NCBI GenBank assembly: GCA_025517525.1
Contig: JAOPJZ010000008.1
Coordinates: 95,567-159,566 of the forward strand
Direction: 5' to 3'
Length of the DNA stretch: 64,000 bases
DNA from: Natronosalvus hydrolyticus
GTDB taxonomy: Archaea > Halobacteriota > Halobacteria > Halobacteriales > Natrialbaceae
Of this stretch, positions 1-6,725 are shown piece after piece (position 1 is the first letter of the stretch; every line of letters starts with the position of its first letter). Under the pieces are notes generated by a model. It made no database searches. It saw only the letters and a list, made by a program, of their open reading frames with translations, and had not been told where the DNA came from. Position numbers and translations under genes: made by a program.

Positions 1-191
1 ATGGCGTGCCAAATGAGCTGGAGGGCTGTGGTTGAGTCTTTGCCGCCGCTGTATCCGATTACCCAGGGCCGTTCGTCTGCGAGATACGTTTCTCGAATTT
101 CCTCATAGATGTGCTCAAGAGAGCGGGTTTCGAATACGGATTCTCCTTTTTCCTGACCCGTATTTGAAACGTCGAGATTGTCAGTGCTCAT
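1..191 (-). CDS. dndC: DndC, DNA phosphorothioation sulfurtransferase, N-terminal part (runs off the window)
   Basis: Reading the minus strand from an ATG at 191 gives 63 open residues up to the window edge. They contain the PP-loop signature SGGKDST preceded by ADERPWVIGY, which is the N-terminus typical of DndC, the ATP-pyrophosphatase/PAPS-reductase-like enzyme that works with DndD, DndE and a cysteine desulfurase to replace a non-bridging backbone oxygen of DNA with sulfur. Only the nucleotide-binding loop is visible; the Fe-S cysteines lie beyond the window. The gene is too short here to appear as a normal-length reading frame, so it is easily missed. A hypothetical gene lies 72 nt upstream on the same strand. 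The DndC assignment rests on PP-loop context and my memory of the family; another PP-loop sulfurtransferase is the main alternative. Confidence 0.72.
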   Translation of the reverse strand, partial: MSTDNLDVSNTGQEKGESVFETRSLEHIYEEIRETYLADERPWVIGYSGGKDSTTALQLIWHA

Positions 192-263
192 TACTTAGAC
201 TCTTATTTATCGTACCATTGTGGAAGATACTTGTATCTACCGTTGCAGTACCCATCGGTTCCG

Positions 264-689
264 CTATGATCCGTCGATTTTCCATTGTATACTCCCCGTA
301 TTGAGGACTCTTTTTTCGGGTGGCGTAGCGCCTTTTTCGATTGCTTGCCGAACGGATATCTCATCCTTCATTAGGAAGATATCGTAGCACCATCTGCGCT
401 GATGTGTTACTAAATTCCTCAGTATGTCTGATGAATATGCCTTCTTGTTTTGGACGAGACAGTATTTCTGTAGTTGGTCGGCGTCTTCTAGTTCGTAGAA
501 GAAATTGTTCAATATCTGGTTTACCTTTGAGAGCTTCTCTTCTTGCACTTTAAACCCGTATTTGTTAGAATTGTAGTACTTTCCGAGCTGCTGGAAAATG
601 CCATCTTCATCGAAGGATTGTTTGAACAAGTACGTCTGGTTGAACTCAAAGGCAGTGATCTCCTTGTTTTCGATATCGAATGTGGGCAT
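264..689 (-). CDS. Hypothetical protein upstream of dndC
   Basis: An open frame of 141 residues (or 153 from a GTG at 725). I prefer the ATG at 689 because a TATA-like run (GGTATAATAAC, about 703-713 on the minus strand) lies about 20 nt upstream, as in leaderless haloarchaeal mRNAs. The product is rich in Asn, Gln, Lys and Tyr, unusual for a halophile and typical of recently acquired island genes. No signal peptide, membrane segment or metal motif is visible. I do not recognise the family. It precedes dndC on the same strand with a 72-nt gap, so it may belong to the modification locus or be an unrelated island gene. Confidence 0.5.
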   Translation of the reverse strand: MPTFDIENKEITAFEFNQTYLFKQSFDEDGIFQQLGKYYNSNKYGFKVQEEKLSKVNQILNNFFYELEDADQLQKYCLVQNKKAYSSDILRNLVTHQRRWCYDIFLMKDEISVRQAIEKGATPPEKRVLNTGSIQWKIDGS

Positions 690-819
690 AGCTGGATACG
701 CTGTTATTATACCTTTATCCTGCACGTGTACTCTCTAATAGTTCATCCAAACGGGGTGAAAGTGAAACACAGGAAAGCATTTCGGTAGATCCGCTGAACG
801 ATATGGGGACTATTCCCTT

Positions 820-1275
820 GAAGAGGGCTCTGGCGAATCGTCAGGCCGCGCTGAGTTGAACTGTCACAACTAGGGTTGTGAAGCGGGAAATAGCGGATAC
901 CTCATGTCCAAAATCGTCTGCTGTACCGAGAATGTCGTGACGTTGACTCAAAGTGCTATTGGTGGTCAAGGCGAATCCGTCGCCCGCAGGGTAGCGGCGG
1001 ATTCGCTGACTACGCTGTCGTTCACTGCATTTTCTGCGAATTTACCTGGGGAAGTCTTACCGCGAAGTGCTCAATCTCTTGAACGAGATGCCACAAATAC
1101 TGGCGAAGATTGGCCTTGAGAAGGCCGACTGCTCGGTCACTCGACGCTAGTAAAGGCGCTTGACAAGATCAGGCACACGCTCGGCGACGCCGTCTGCGCG
1201 CGAAGCTGATATTTAAAGTTCCGTAAAATCGTCCTGATTGTGCTGTCTACAATATCAAACGTGTAGTGAGTTAGG
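820..1275 (+). pseudogene. Decayed IS5-family transposase relic
   Basis: The stretch near 990-1090 resembles the N-terminal coding region of the IS5-type elements at 38.5-38.8 kb and 42.05 kb, including the repeated GAATCCGCCG-type run and the segment reading LLNEMPQI. From 1173 it resembles their C-terminus (LGDAVCARS, then a VYNIKR-type end). The middle, including most of the DDE domain, is missing and stops interrupt all frames. It is a remnant, not a functional element. Confidence 0.55.
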
Positions 1276-1316
1276 CGAATTGAACGATGTATGAAGGTTC
1301 ACCACGGCCGTTAAGA

Positions 1317-1565
1317 CTATTCGCTGTCGTTGACCTTCCGGAGACCGTTTAGCCCGTCGTCAATGATGGTTTCGACGATCTGATCAAGTTTTTCGTCTGG
1401 CACATTGGTTCCATATTCTTCTTCGTATTGATCAGTGGCATGCTGGACCTCAGTTTCAATAGCATCGTAGAGGCTGTCGACGAAATATGAGTTCCATTGT
1501 AGTTCTTCTCTGAACTCGGGGACATCGTCAGTCATATTAGCTATTAATTTGGTTGACAACGACAT
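1317..1565 (-). CDS. Small acidic hypothetical protein
   Basis: An 82-residue acidic frame with no recognised domain. The middle (YDAIETEVQHATDQYEEEYG) and the end look alpha-helical. The ATG at 1565 is chosen because a TATA-like TTGATATATGAT lies about 20-25 nt upstream on the minus strand; an internal ATG at 1535 is the alternative. Composition is normal for haloarchaea, which supports a real gene. No neighbour suggests a function: an IS5 relic lies downstream and a repeat-bounded toxin-antitoxin module upstream. Confidence 0.45.
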   Translation of the reverse strand: MSLSTKLIANMTDDVPEFREELQWNSYFVDSLYDAIETEVQHATDQYEEEYGTNVPDEKLDQIVETIIDDGLNGLRKVNDSE

Positions 1566-2024
1566 AAATCCTCAGATCATATATCAAGAGATAGAAGAAT
1601 GCTACACAACGGGAGATGCCGCTGACGGCGTTGTAGTTGGTTGATAACTTCAACTCATACTGGGATAGAGTCCAGTTACCGGAAATTGAAAGAAAATTTC
1701 CTAGTGAAGTCACGCTCAAAGCAGATCACGGGATCGGAGCTTGGGTAGGCTGTCAACCCCTGTGATTCGGACGATTTGATTCAATTCCAAGACTTTGCTA
1801 ATACTGACTTAATTCAGGCATATCTGATGGGAAACGATTCAATTGATGGCTCAATATCTCGTTCCCTTCCATCTCCATAAAATCATGTATATTTGATGCG
1901 TTGATGCTGCGCGGCTTTGTAATAACAGCTTAGGGAGTCGTGTTTCACCGATTGGTGGTGGATTGTGGAATATCCGACTTTGAAAAGCCACTTTGCTAGA
2001 CCCCCCTCCCCCCATTGTTAAAGT
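1566..2024. other. Gene-free stretch, AT-rich
   Basis: About 460 bp between the small acidic gene and the first inverted-repeat cassette. No convincing reading frame, RNA gene or complete repeat was seen. It ends with a C-rich run (CCCCCCTCCCCCC, about 2001-2014) just before the cassette. Confidence 0.5.
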
Positions 2025-2087
2025 GTGTCATAGAAAGCTTCGCACGGACTTTGAGAATGGCCAGCATTATGATACCTATCACTCGAA

Positions 2088-2648
2088 TCAATCGGTGAGA
2101 TAGGTGTTTCGCAGTTGGTTCACGTACTGCCGATCCCACTGTTTTGTCTCGATGTAGTACGTCAATGCAGCATCGACATATTGGGGAGTGAAGAGTCCGC
2201 GTTCAGCCAGTACGCACAGGATATGCGGGGTCGTAAACAAGATGTTTCGGTCATCTAGTGCCAAGGAAACAAAGAGATAGTTCGTTGTGTTGAATTCGTC
2301 CGTGACGAACATCGCAGCGGAAATCTCGTTTGCAAGCCAAATTCCGTGTGATTCACCCTGGTCAAGACCAAAGTCAAGCGGATCGTCAATTTCGTCATCG
2401 ACGTCGTGAGTAGTGAGATGATGCGAAGCGTGGAAAACCAGATCCGCAGCTGCCGAAAGTAGATCGTCGCTTCCCTGTGCCTCACTTACTTCGCCAAGGA
2501 CACTCGACGGGACGTGGACGTCGTACCCCGTTAGCACCGTTTTGAGTGGGTCTTCACCAGTTGGAGCCCGAGAGCGTCCGTCAACCACTGGTGTTGCAAG
2601 GTTGAGGAGAACGTTCGTATCGACGACGATGATGGGCCGTTCGCCCAT
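2088..2648 (-). CDS. PIN-domain ribonuclease, toxin of a type II toxin-antitoxin pair
   Basis: A 186-residue PIN-domain protein. The first acidic site is VVDTNVLL near the N-terminus, a second acidic position lies in SVLGEVSEA, and the third in MFVTDEFN, the spacing expected for Mg2+-dependent PIN nucleases (VapC-like). At 186 residues it is longer than typical VapC (about 130); the insertion follows the first motif. I start it at ATG 2648, two nucleotides after the antitoxin stop; an upstream in-frame ATG at 2696 would overlap the antitoxin. Translational coupling to the antitoxin is likely. The family role is cleavage of RNA when the antitoxin is lost; the RNA target cannot be told from sequence. 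Confidence 0.8.
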   Translation of the reverse strand: MGERPIIVVDTNVLLNLATPVVDGRSRAPTGEDPLKTVLTGYDVHVPSSVLGEVSEAQGSDDLLSAAADLVFHASHHLTTHDVDDEIDDPLDFGLDQGESHGIWLANEISAAMFVTDEFNTTNYLFVSLALDDRNILFTTPHILCVLAERGLFTPQYVDAALTYYIETKQWDRQYVNQLRNTYLTD

Positions 2649-2650
2649 CG

Positions 2651-3043
2651 CTATGCGCGTGACTCCGTATCGTCTGCTTCGTCGTGAGGAGTCCACTCGG
2701 GAACATCACCGTCGTAAAATTCAGCTGGTGGTGGAAGTTCGCTCTCAACCTGCGGTTCAGGTGGGTCGCGGTTCAACGAGGCTCGCAAGAGTTTCATCCG
2801 CATCGCTTCTTCTGTACCGAGGATTGATTCGACGGTCTCGAAGTCAATCTCTCCGGAATAGTATGCGTCGCTGATCATCCGCCGGAATCCGCCATCGGTG
2901 GCGAGTTCTTCAATTTCGTCTCGAAGCGCCTCGATGAGGAGTTGCGTCCGAGAGACATTGAGAAGGTCAGCGACCACGTCCGCTTGGTCTACGAGCGAAA
3001 TGGGGGCGTTGAAATCGACCCGGGTTTTCTCCTCTGGCACCAT
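2651..3043 (-). CDS. Ribbon-helix-helix antitoxin paired with the PIN toxin
   Basis: A 130-residue acidic protein. The first 45 residues (VDFNAPISLVDQADVVADLL, then NVSRTQLL) have the strand-helix-helix pattern of RHH/MetJ-Arc DNA-binding antitoxins. The C-terminal half is acidic and proline-rich (PPEPQVESELPPP), suited to wrapping the toxin. The stop at 2651 is two nucleotides from the toxin start, so the two form an operon with antitoxin first. A perfect 8-bp inverted repeat (3048-3066) ends five nucleotides upstream of its ATG and is the likely autoregulatory operator. Confidence 0.75.
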   Translation of the reverse strand: MVPEEKTRVDFNAPISLVDQADVVADLLNVSRTQLLIEALRDEIEELATDGGFRRMISDAYYSGEIDFETVESILGTEEAMRMKLLRASLNRDPPEPQVESELPPPAEFYDGDVPEWTPHDEADDTESRA

Positions 3044-3047
3044 AGCT

Positions 3048-3066
3048 ATGTGTAGGATCTACACAT
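3048..3066. promoter_or_regulatory. Inverted-repeat operator of the RHH/PIN toxin-antitoxin operon
   Basis: ATGTGTAG-GAT-CTACACAT is a perfect 8-bp palindrome with a 3-nt centre, four nucleotides upstream of the antitoxin start codon. Its position would cover the transcription start of a leaderless or short-leader mRNA. RHH antitoxins classically bind such palindromes and repress their own operon. Confidence 0.6.
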
Positions 3067-3145
3067 GAATAAGACTGATGGTGGAACACCACAGGATTCG
3101 ATCAGTTCGCATCTGTAGTGATCGTTGTGAACGATTCTATGACAC

Positions 3146-3249
3146 GCTGCATTGTTTAGATTAACGGACAGCACGGCCTGCCAGTATATAAATGACTGCT
3201 ATCAGTCAGTAAACTATAGTGATCCCCCAATATCAATCTATAATAGAGC
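3146..3249. other. AT-rich spacer between the two cassettes
   Basis: About 100 bp separating the two repeat-bounded cassettes. It contains CAGTAAACTATAGTGATCCC but no gene. Confidence 0.4.
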
Positions 3250-3283
3250 GTGTCATAGAAACCTTCGCGCGGACTTTGAAAAC

Positions 3284-3432
3284 GATCAGTACAGGTGATT
3301 CACCCATCGGTAAAACTAAAATCGATCCCCCGCAGTCAGGACACGAATCCCACACTCTCTTGGCTGGGGAACAGTAGCACCCACGGCTCGGAGAACAAAA
3401 CCACAGCCGTCACACTCGATGTATTCCCCCAT
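3284..3432 (-). pseudogene. Possible broken zinc-ribbon small protein
   Basis: On the minus strand an ATG near 3432 opens a frame containing ECDGCGFVLRAVG; shortly after, a shifted frame reads WDSCPDCGGSILVL. Together they look like a two-knuckle CxxC zinc-ribbon micro-protein of the kind common in haloarchaea, joined by one frameshift. The rest of 3146-3581 shows no gene. Weak evidence. Confidence 0.3.
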
Positions 3433-3581
3433 CCGTGATCTGCAATCACTGTCTGAAGTACATCAGTCTTGGCTTCGGCTAATTTGGCAGGAGACAAGGC
3501 AGGAACCAATATTCAGTTTGCAAGCACATTGATCCGCCAGTAACCGGCGTGTGAGGACGTGGACGATATAGAGTGGCCCAT

Positions 3582-3917
3582 CTACGATAGGTCTGCCTCA
3601 GTCGGTTCGTACACTTGAATCCATCCATCGCTCCGGATTTTCACGAGGTAATTGGTATAGTGAAACTCGACCGTGCCGACACCCTGCTGAGACTCATCGG
3701 CTACATCTGGCCCAAAGAACGCATCTTCAATCGCTGGTACGTCTACAGACTCGTACAGTGGTGGCGATTTCACCTCGCTCGGGGAGACGCCTTCACCCTC
3801 TGCGATGGCGTAAACGATCGCGGTCGTGAGTTCACCTTTCCCATTGGGTTCGTAGTGGCGTTGTGCGACCTGCGACCAGTGTGTGTCGGCTCCGCTGGTT
3901 GGGTCGTCGTCACTCAT
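3582..3917 (-). CDS. HalOD1 output-domain protein
   Basis: A 111-residue protein. From about residue 30 it carries the HalOD1 pattern: LTTAIVYAIAEGEGVSPSE, the PPLYESVD segment, a central DAFF, and the closing VEFHYTNYLVKIRSDGWIQV. HalOD1 is a haloarchaeal domain usually found at the output end of signalling proteins; its biochemical activity is unknown. I start it at ATG 3917, preceded by CGGAG about 6 nt upstream; upstream ATGs would overlap the DUF7344 gene. That gene ends 10 nt before, so the two are one operon. It lies inside cassette 2. Confidence 0.75.
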   Translation of the reverse strand: MSDDDPTSGADTHWSQVAQRHYEPNGKGELTTAIVYAIAEGEGVSPSEVKSPPLYESVDVPAIEDAFFGPDVADESQQGVGTVEFHYTNYLVKIRSDGWIQVYEPTEADLS

Positions 3918-3927
3918 GGTTTCTCCG

Positions 3928-4377
3928 TTAGTTTGCTTCGTCATCCATATCACTCCGGGAATGCACTTCCTGATCGGCGTCGAGGCTGGTACCTATCCCT
4001 TCGAGAGCTGTCATGACCTGTTCGGCGTGTTCGGCAGCTGTAATCATCTCGGTCGCCTCATCGAACGTAATCACGCCCTCGTCAACCAACTTCGGGACGT
4101 GGGCATGATATAGCGAAACGTACACTGCTTCGCGCTGGCTTTCGGTCACTTCGTGTTCGGGAATGTCGTTCTCCCACGCGGCGATTTTCGTCGCTAAGTC
4201 GGTCAGCGACCACATGGTGTCTTCGAGAAGCGTGTAGGACAGGTACCGGCGTCGGGGGTGACCCAACGCCTGGTACACCGCTTCGATTTCCAAAACCTCG
4301 GGCGGCGGCAATTGGTTTTCCGGAGATGCGGACACGTCGGACGCGGCTTCTTCATTCGGATCGGATTCACCAGCCAT
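3928..4377 (-). CDS. DUF7344-type winged-helix regulator
   Basis: A 149-residue acidic protein with the haloarchaeal DUF7344 layout: VYQALGHPRRRYLSYTLLE, an LTDLATKIAAWEND helix pair, a REAVYVSLYHAHVPKLVDEGVITFDE recognition/wing region, then an acidic tail. These are predicted DNA-binding winged helices that also occur as free-standing regulators of surface or mobile-element genes. It is the first gene of a two-gene operon with the HalOD1 protein. Paralogues are at 5145-5534, 12767-13123 and 56157-56747. Confidence 0.72.
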   Translation of the reverse strand: MAGESDPNEEAASDVSASPENQLPPPEVLEIEAVYQALGHPRRRYLSYTLLEDTMWSLTDLATKIAAWENDIPEHEVTESQREAVYVSLYHAHVPKLVDEGVITFDEATEMITAAEHAEQVMTALEGIGTSLDADQEVHSRSDMDDEAN

Positions 4378-4681
4378 ACGTTAGTGAGACCACGCGGAAG
4401 CAAAACAGTTCCCCAAAACTGAATAAAATTAGAACTTTCTGTCGGATAAGACCGATTCACGCTCTCATGCGTCCCATTTCCGAACTCCTCGAACAAGTCG
4501 TAGTTTCCGACTTTCCCTACTATTGATTGCACTGAGGGCATGTGCGGACGTGGCGTCTTCGGAGTGACGTAACGACGATCTCCTGCTGGTACATACGCAT
4601 CTCTACTGATCGTTGTGAACGATTCTATGACACGTTATATAATAGTCAATCAAATCTGCTTCCCCAATTTCTTCAGAGACA
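4378..4681. other. Spacer containing the right end of cassette 2
   Basis: About 300 bp upstream of the DUF7344 gene and downstream of a small wHTH gene. Besides the inverted-repeat end (4608-4633) nothing coding was seen. Confidence 0.4.
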
Positions 4682-4930
4682 CTAATCACTGTCAGTAGAC
4701 GTATAACCGGGGTACCACCAAACGGTCGTTCGTCCACCGACCTTCTTTGATTCTAAGATACCACGATCCTCGAATCGGACGAGTCGTTCATAGACACTAC
4801 GCCGTTGTATGGGAAGGTGGGTAGCGACCTCAGTAGCTGTTAAAACAGGGTCTGAAGTTTCGCAAAAAATTTTAAGGATTTCGTCATCGGAGACACGTTG
4901 GTTTGGTCTCTCTTGGCTCTTCTCGCCCAT
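4682..4930 (-). CDS. Small winged-helix transcriptional regulator
   Basis: An 82-residue protein. Residues 18-70 (DDEILKIFCE, VLTATEVATHLPIQRRSVYE, FEDRGILESKKVGGRTTVWW) form a complete winged helix of the haloarchaeal small-regulator type, with the wing ending in the usual RTTVWW. No other domain is present. ATG at 4930. It is divergent from the DUF7344 gene at 5145; the 214-bp region between them contains two near-identical 22-bp repeats that may be its binding sites. Confidence 0.7.
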   Translation of the reverse strand: MGEKSQERPNQRVSDDEILKIFCETSDPVLTATEVATHLPIQRRSVYERLVRFEDRGILESKKVGGRTTVWWYPGYTSTDSD

Positions 4931-4967
4931 TCGTGCTTATGACGAGAGCAACACATCAAAAGCAGTG

Positions 4968-5052
4968 CCCTCCATCGTAGGAAATGTATATCTGAATCGT
5001 CGCAGAAATAGATAGAAATTACTCAAATATCCCTCCATCGAAGGAAGTTTAT
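4968..5052. promoter_or_regulatory. Two tandem 22-bp repeats between divergent regulator genes
   Basis: CCCTCCATCG begins both copies, at 4968-4989 and 5031-5052. The 22-mers agree at 19 positions and are spaced 63 bp apart, about six helical turns, on the same DNA face. They lie between the divergent wHTH (4930) and DUF7344 (5145) genes, so they are candidate operators for one of these regulators. Confidence 0.45.
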
Positions 5053-5144
5053 GGCCTATCCAGTCAGCGTACCCTCCCGTCCAATCGACCGCGAAAATTC
5101 CGAGAAAAGTGATTGGCCAAGAAAATTAATGATGGTATTCACGC

Positions 5145-5534
5145 ATGAGCGGGAATAATTGCGGTGACGATTTCCTCTCAATTGTGTACCATTCCCTCCG
5201 GGCACCACGTCGTCGATATGTGATTGAGTTGGTGGCTATGAGTGAAGAGGGCGTTCTCTCTGTTCGGACCCTTGCACGCAAGATAGCTGCGCAAGAACAA
5301 GGAGTCTCCACAGATTGCGCAACTGGGGAACCGTACCGAAACGTGTACAACGCGCTTTCTCAAACACATCTTTCGACATTGTCGAATGCAGAAATCATCA
5401 TCTATGAGCCGAAACGCCAGACCGTTACCGCGGGTCCAAATTTGACGATCGCCAGACTTCTGAGCAATCTCAATGAGACTGCATACCGAACGCTGGAAAA
5501 GAAGCAAACAAATGATAGTGATGAGTGTTTATGA
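5145..5534 (+). CDS. DUF7344-type winged-helix regulator
   Basis: A 129-residue protein with the DUF7344 pattern: FLSIVYHSLRAPRRRYVIELV at the N-terminus, VRTLARKIAAQEQGV, and the PYRNVYNALSQTHLSTLSNAEII region before a short tail. Predicted DNA-binding winged helix. It stands about 90 nt upstream of the Cas4-like nuclease on the same strand and may control that module. Start ATG 5145. GC and codon use are lower than in the core half of the window. Confidence 0.68.
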   Translation: MSGNNCGDDFLSIVYHSLRAPRRRYVIELVAMSEEGVLSVRTLARKIAAQEQGVSTDCATGEPYRNVYNALSQTHLSTLSNAEIIIYEPKRQTVTAGPNLTIARLLSNLNETAYRTLEKKQTNDSDECL

Positions 5535-5621
5535 GTTCAACCACCTGTTGATGAAATAACTTCTACCCATGATATCAGCCTGCAATGTGCCGAAATCAGT
5601 TCGCCCAGGAAGGTGGCTTCA

Positions 5622-6722
5622 ATGGCAGAAGTTGATGTCGTTGAACAAATAGAAAATGGTGACATCGCTTCGGTGGTTGATACAATCTCGACAGATCGGT
5701 TCCGGGAATGGTTCCATGAGCGTCAATACAGACAAAACATCGAAGAAGGAAAGGCGTATTTTAACGGACCATCGCCGATCTCCGATCCACAGAGGCACAG
5801 TCCAAGCCAACTCCTCCAGTGCCATCGGAAAATCACTTATCGCCAGTGCAATGCCCCAGAAGAATCAAGAGATCCGAACGGGATTTTCTGGATTGGCTCA
5901 CGATTTGAAGAAGAACTAGCGTTACCGTTCTTCAAAGAGGCAGTCGTTGGCGACGACGAATACGTGACGAACTCGATCTGGGTGGATTTCACTGCCAAAA
6001 CGCAAGCTGGAGAGCTACAGATCAAGGGCGCAACGGATCCAGTCATTGTCGATTCTGACGCGAAACCGCTTCTCTTGACCGAAATCAAAACTAAGGACTC
6101 GGTCGAACACGTCCAATCGCCGAATACTCACCATCGGGCACAGGCGCACGCGTACATGAGGGGTCTGTCCGAAAAATACGACCGGAATGTGTCGGAAGCT
6201 GTCATCCTCTACGGCTCTCGTAAAACCCTTGACGTCAAAGCGTTTAACGTTGACTTCGACCCCTGGTTTTGGCGTGAATCCGTACTCGGTTGGGCTGAAC
6301 AGCACTCGATGTATCGATTGAACGAGGAGTTACCGCCAGCCGATCCAGAGTTTAACTGGGAATGTCAATTTTGCTCATTCAAAGGCCGCTGCGGTCGTGG
6401 TGACACCATCTACGAAGACCTCGGAACGAAGGGGTTCCTACCTCATCACGAGTACCCAAAAGAGAAGGCGAATGCGTATCTGGAAGCTCACGACGATGGC
6501 AAACTTACGCCCACTCTCGTTCACCGATATCCTGAATTAGCGGATGATGCAGAGGTACACGACTGGCGGTGTACTCGGTGCTGTGAGACCTACCCCTACG
6601 AGTCGGTTACATGGAACGGTGAGATTTCCGAACCGCCACAGTGTCCAAGGTGCACTGATAATGGAGAGACGGCTCCTCTTCGGGGGGATTCCATCTGTCC
6701 GCAGAGCTCAGGAGGTGTATAA
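5622..6722 (+). CDS. Cas4-like PD-(D/E)XK nuclease with Fe-S cluster cysteines
   Basis: A 366-residue protein. It has all RecB/Cas4-type landmarks: a first Cys in SQLLQCHRK (about residue 67), Asp139 (GATDP), the catalytic TEIKTK (Glu154, Lys156), QAHAY (motif QxxxY, about 174), and three Cys in ECQFCSFKGRC (248, 251, 257). The 1+3 cysteine arrangement is that of Cas4/AddB-type 4Fe-4S nucleases that degrade or trim DNA ends. An extra C-terminal zinc ribbon (RCTRCCE, then QCPRC) is unusual for Cas4. ATG 5622 is preferred over GTG 5613 because AGGAAGG at 5608-5614 can serve as ribosome binding site. No Cas1/Cas2 or CRISPR is nearby; the next gene, 3 nt away, is a serine recombinase, so a role in DNA-end processing during mobility is inferred. 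Confidence 0.75.
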   Translation: MAEVDVVEQIENGDIASVVDTISTDRFREWFHERQYRQNIEEGKAYFNGPSPISDPQRHSPSQLLQCHRKITYRQCNAPEESRDPNGIFWIGSRFEEELALPFFKEAVVGDDEYVTNSIWVDFTAKTQAGELQIKGATDPVIVDSDAKPLLLTEIKTKDSVEHVQSPNTHHRAQAHAYMRGLSEKYDRNVSEAVILYGSRKTLDVKAFNVDFDPWFWRESVLGWAEQHSMYRLNEELPPADPEFNWECQFCSFKGRCGRGDTIYEDLGTKGFLPHHEYPKEKANAYLEAHDDGKLTPTLVHRYPELADDAEVHDWRCTRCCETYPYESVTWNGEISEPPQCPRCTDNGETAPLRGDSICPQSSGGV

Positions 6723-6725
6723 GAA

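Larger units (their letters stand above)
2025..3145. mobile_element. Repeat-bounded cassette 1 carrying a toxin-antitoxin module
   Basis: The left boundary is GTGTCATAGAA at 2025-2035. The right boundary is its exact reverse complement TTCTATGACAC at 3135-3145. Only the RHH antitoxin and PIN toxin genes lie between, with no transposase. The same 11-bp end bounds cassette 2 at 3250-4633. Immediately outside each 11-mer the flank reads CR on both sides, so the true terminal repeat may be 1-2 bp longer. The ends resemble terminal inverted repeats of an insertion sequence. I infer a non-autonomous element mobilised in trans, or remnants of flanking IS copies. No target duplication is evident. Confidence 0.45.
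3250..4633. mobile_element. Repeat-bounded cassette 2 carrying a HalOD1-DUF7344 regulator pair
   Basis: Left end GTGTCATAGAA at 3250-3260 and inverted copy at 4623-4633, the same 11-mer as cassette 1. The right ends of cassettes 1 and 2 share a longer block: TGATCGTTGTGAACGATTC runs into the end at 3121-3137 and 4608-4625 with almost no mismatches. The left ends share TTCGCRCGGACTTTGA. So both cassettes have the same distinct left and right termini. No transposase is inside. I infer a family of non-autonomous cassettes with different cargo. Confidence 0.5.

Noticed and set aside
904..1119. 71-codon plus-strand frame
   Set aside because: It is a piece of the decayed IS5 relic in a shifted frame.
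1537..1719. 60-codon minus-strand frame
   Set aside because: Overlaps the small acidic gene and has a composition rich in Tyr, Val and Ser unlike a haloarchaeal protein.
5622..6722. CRISPR-Cas adaptation locus around the Cas4-like gene
   Set aside because: No Cas1, Cas2 or regularly spaced repeats are present anywhere in the window.
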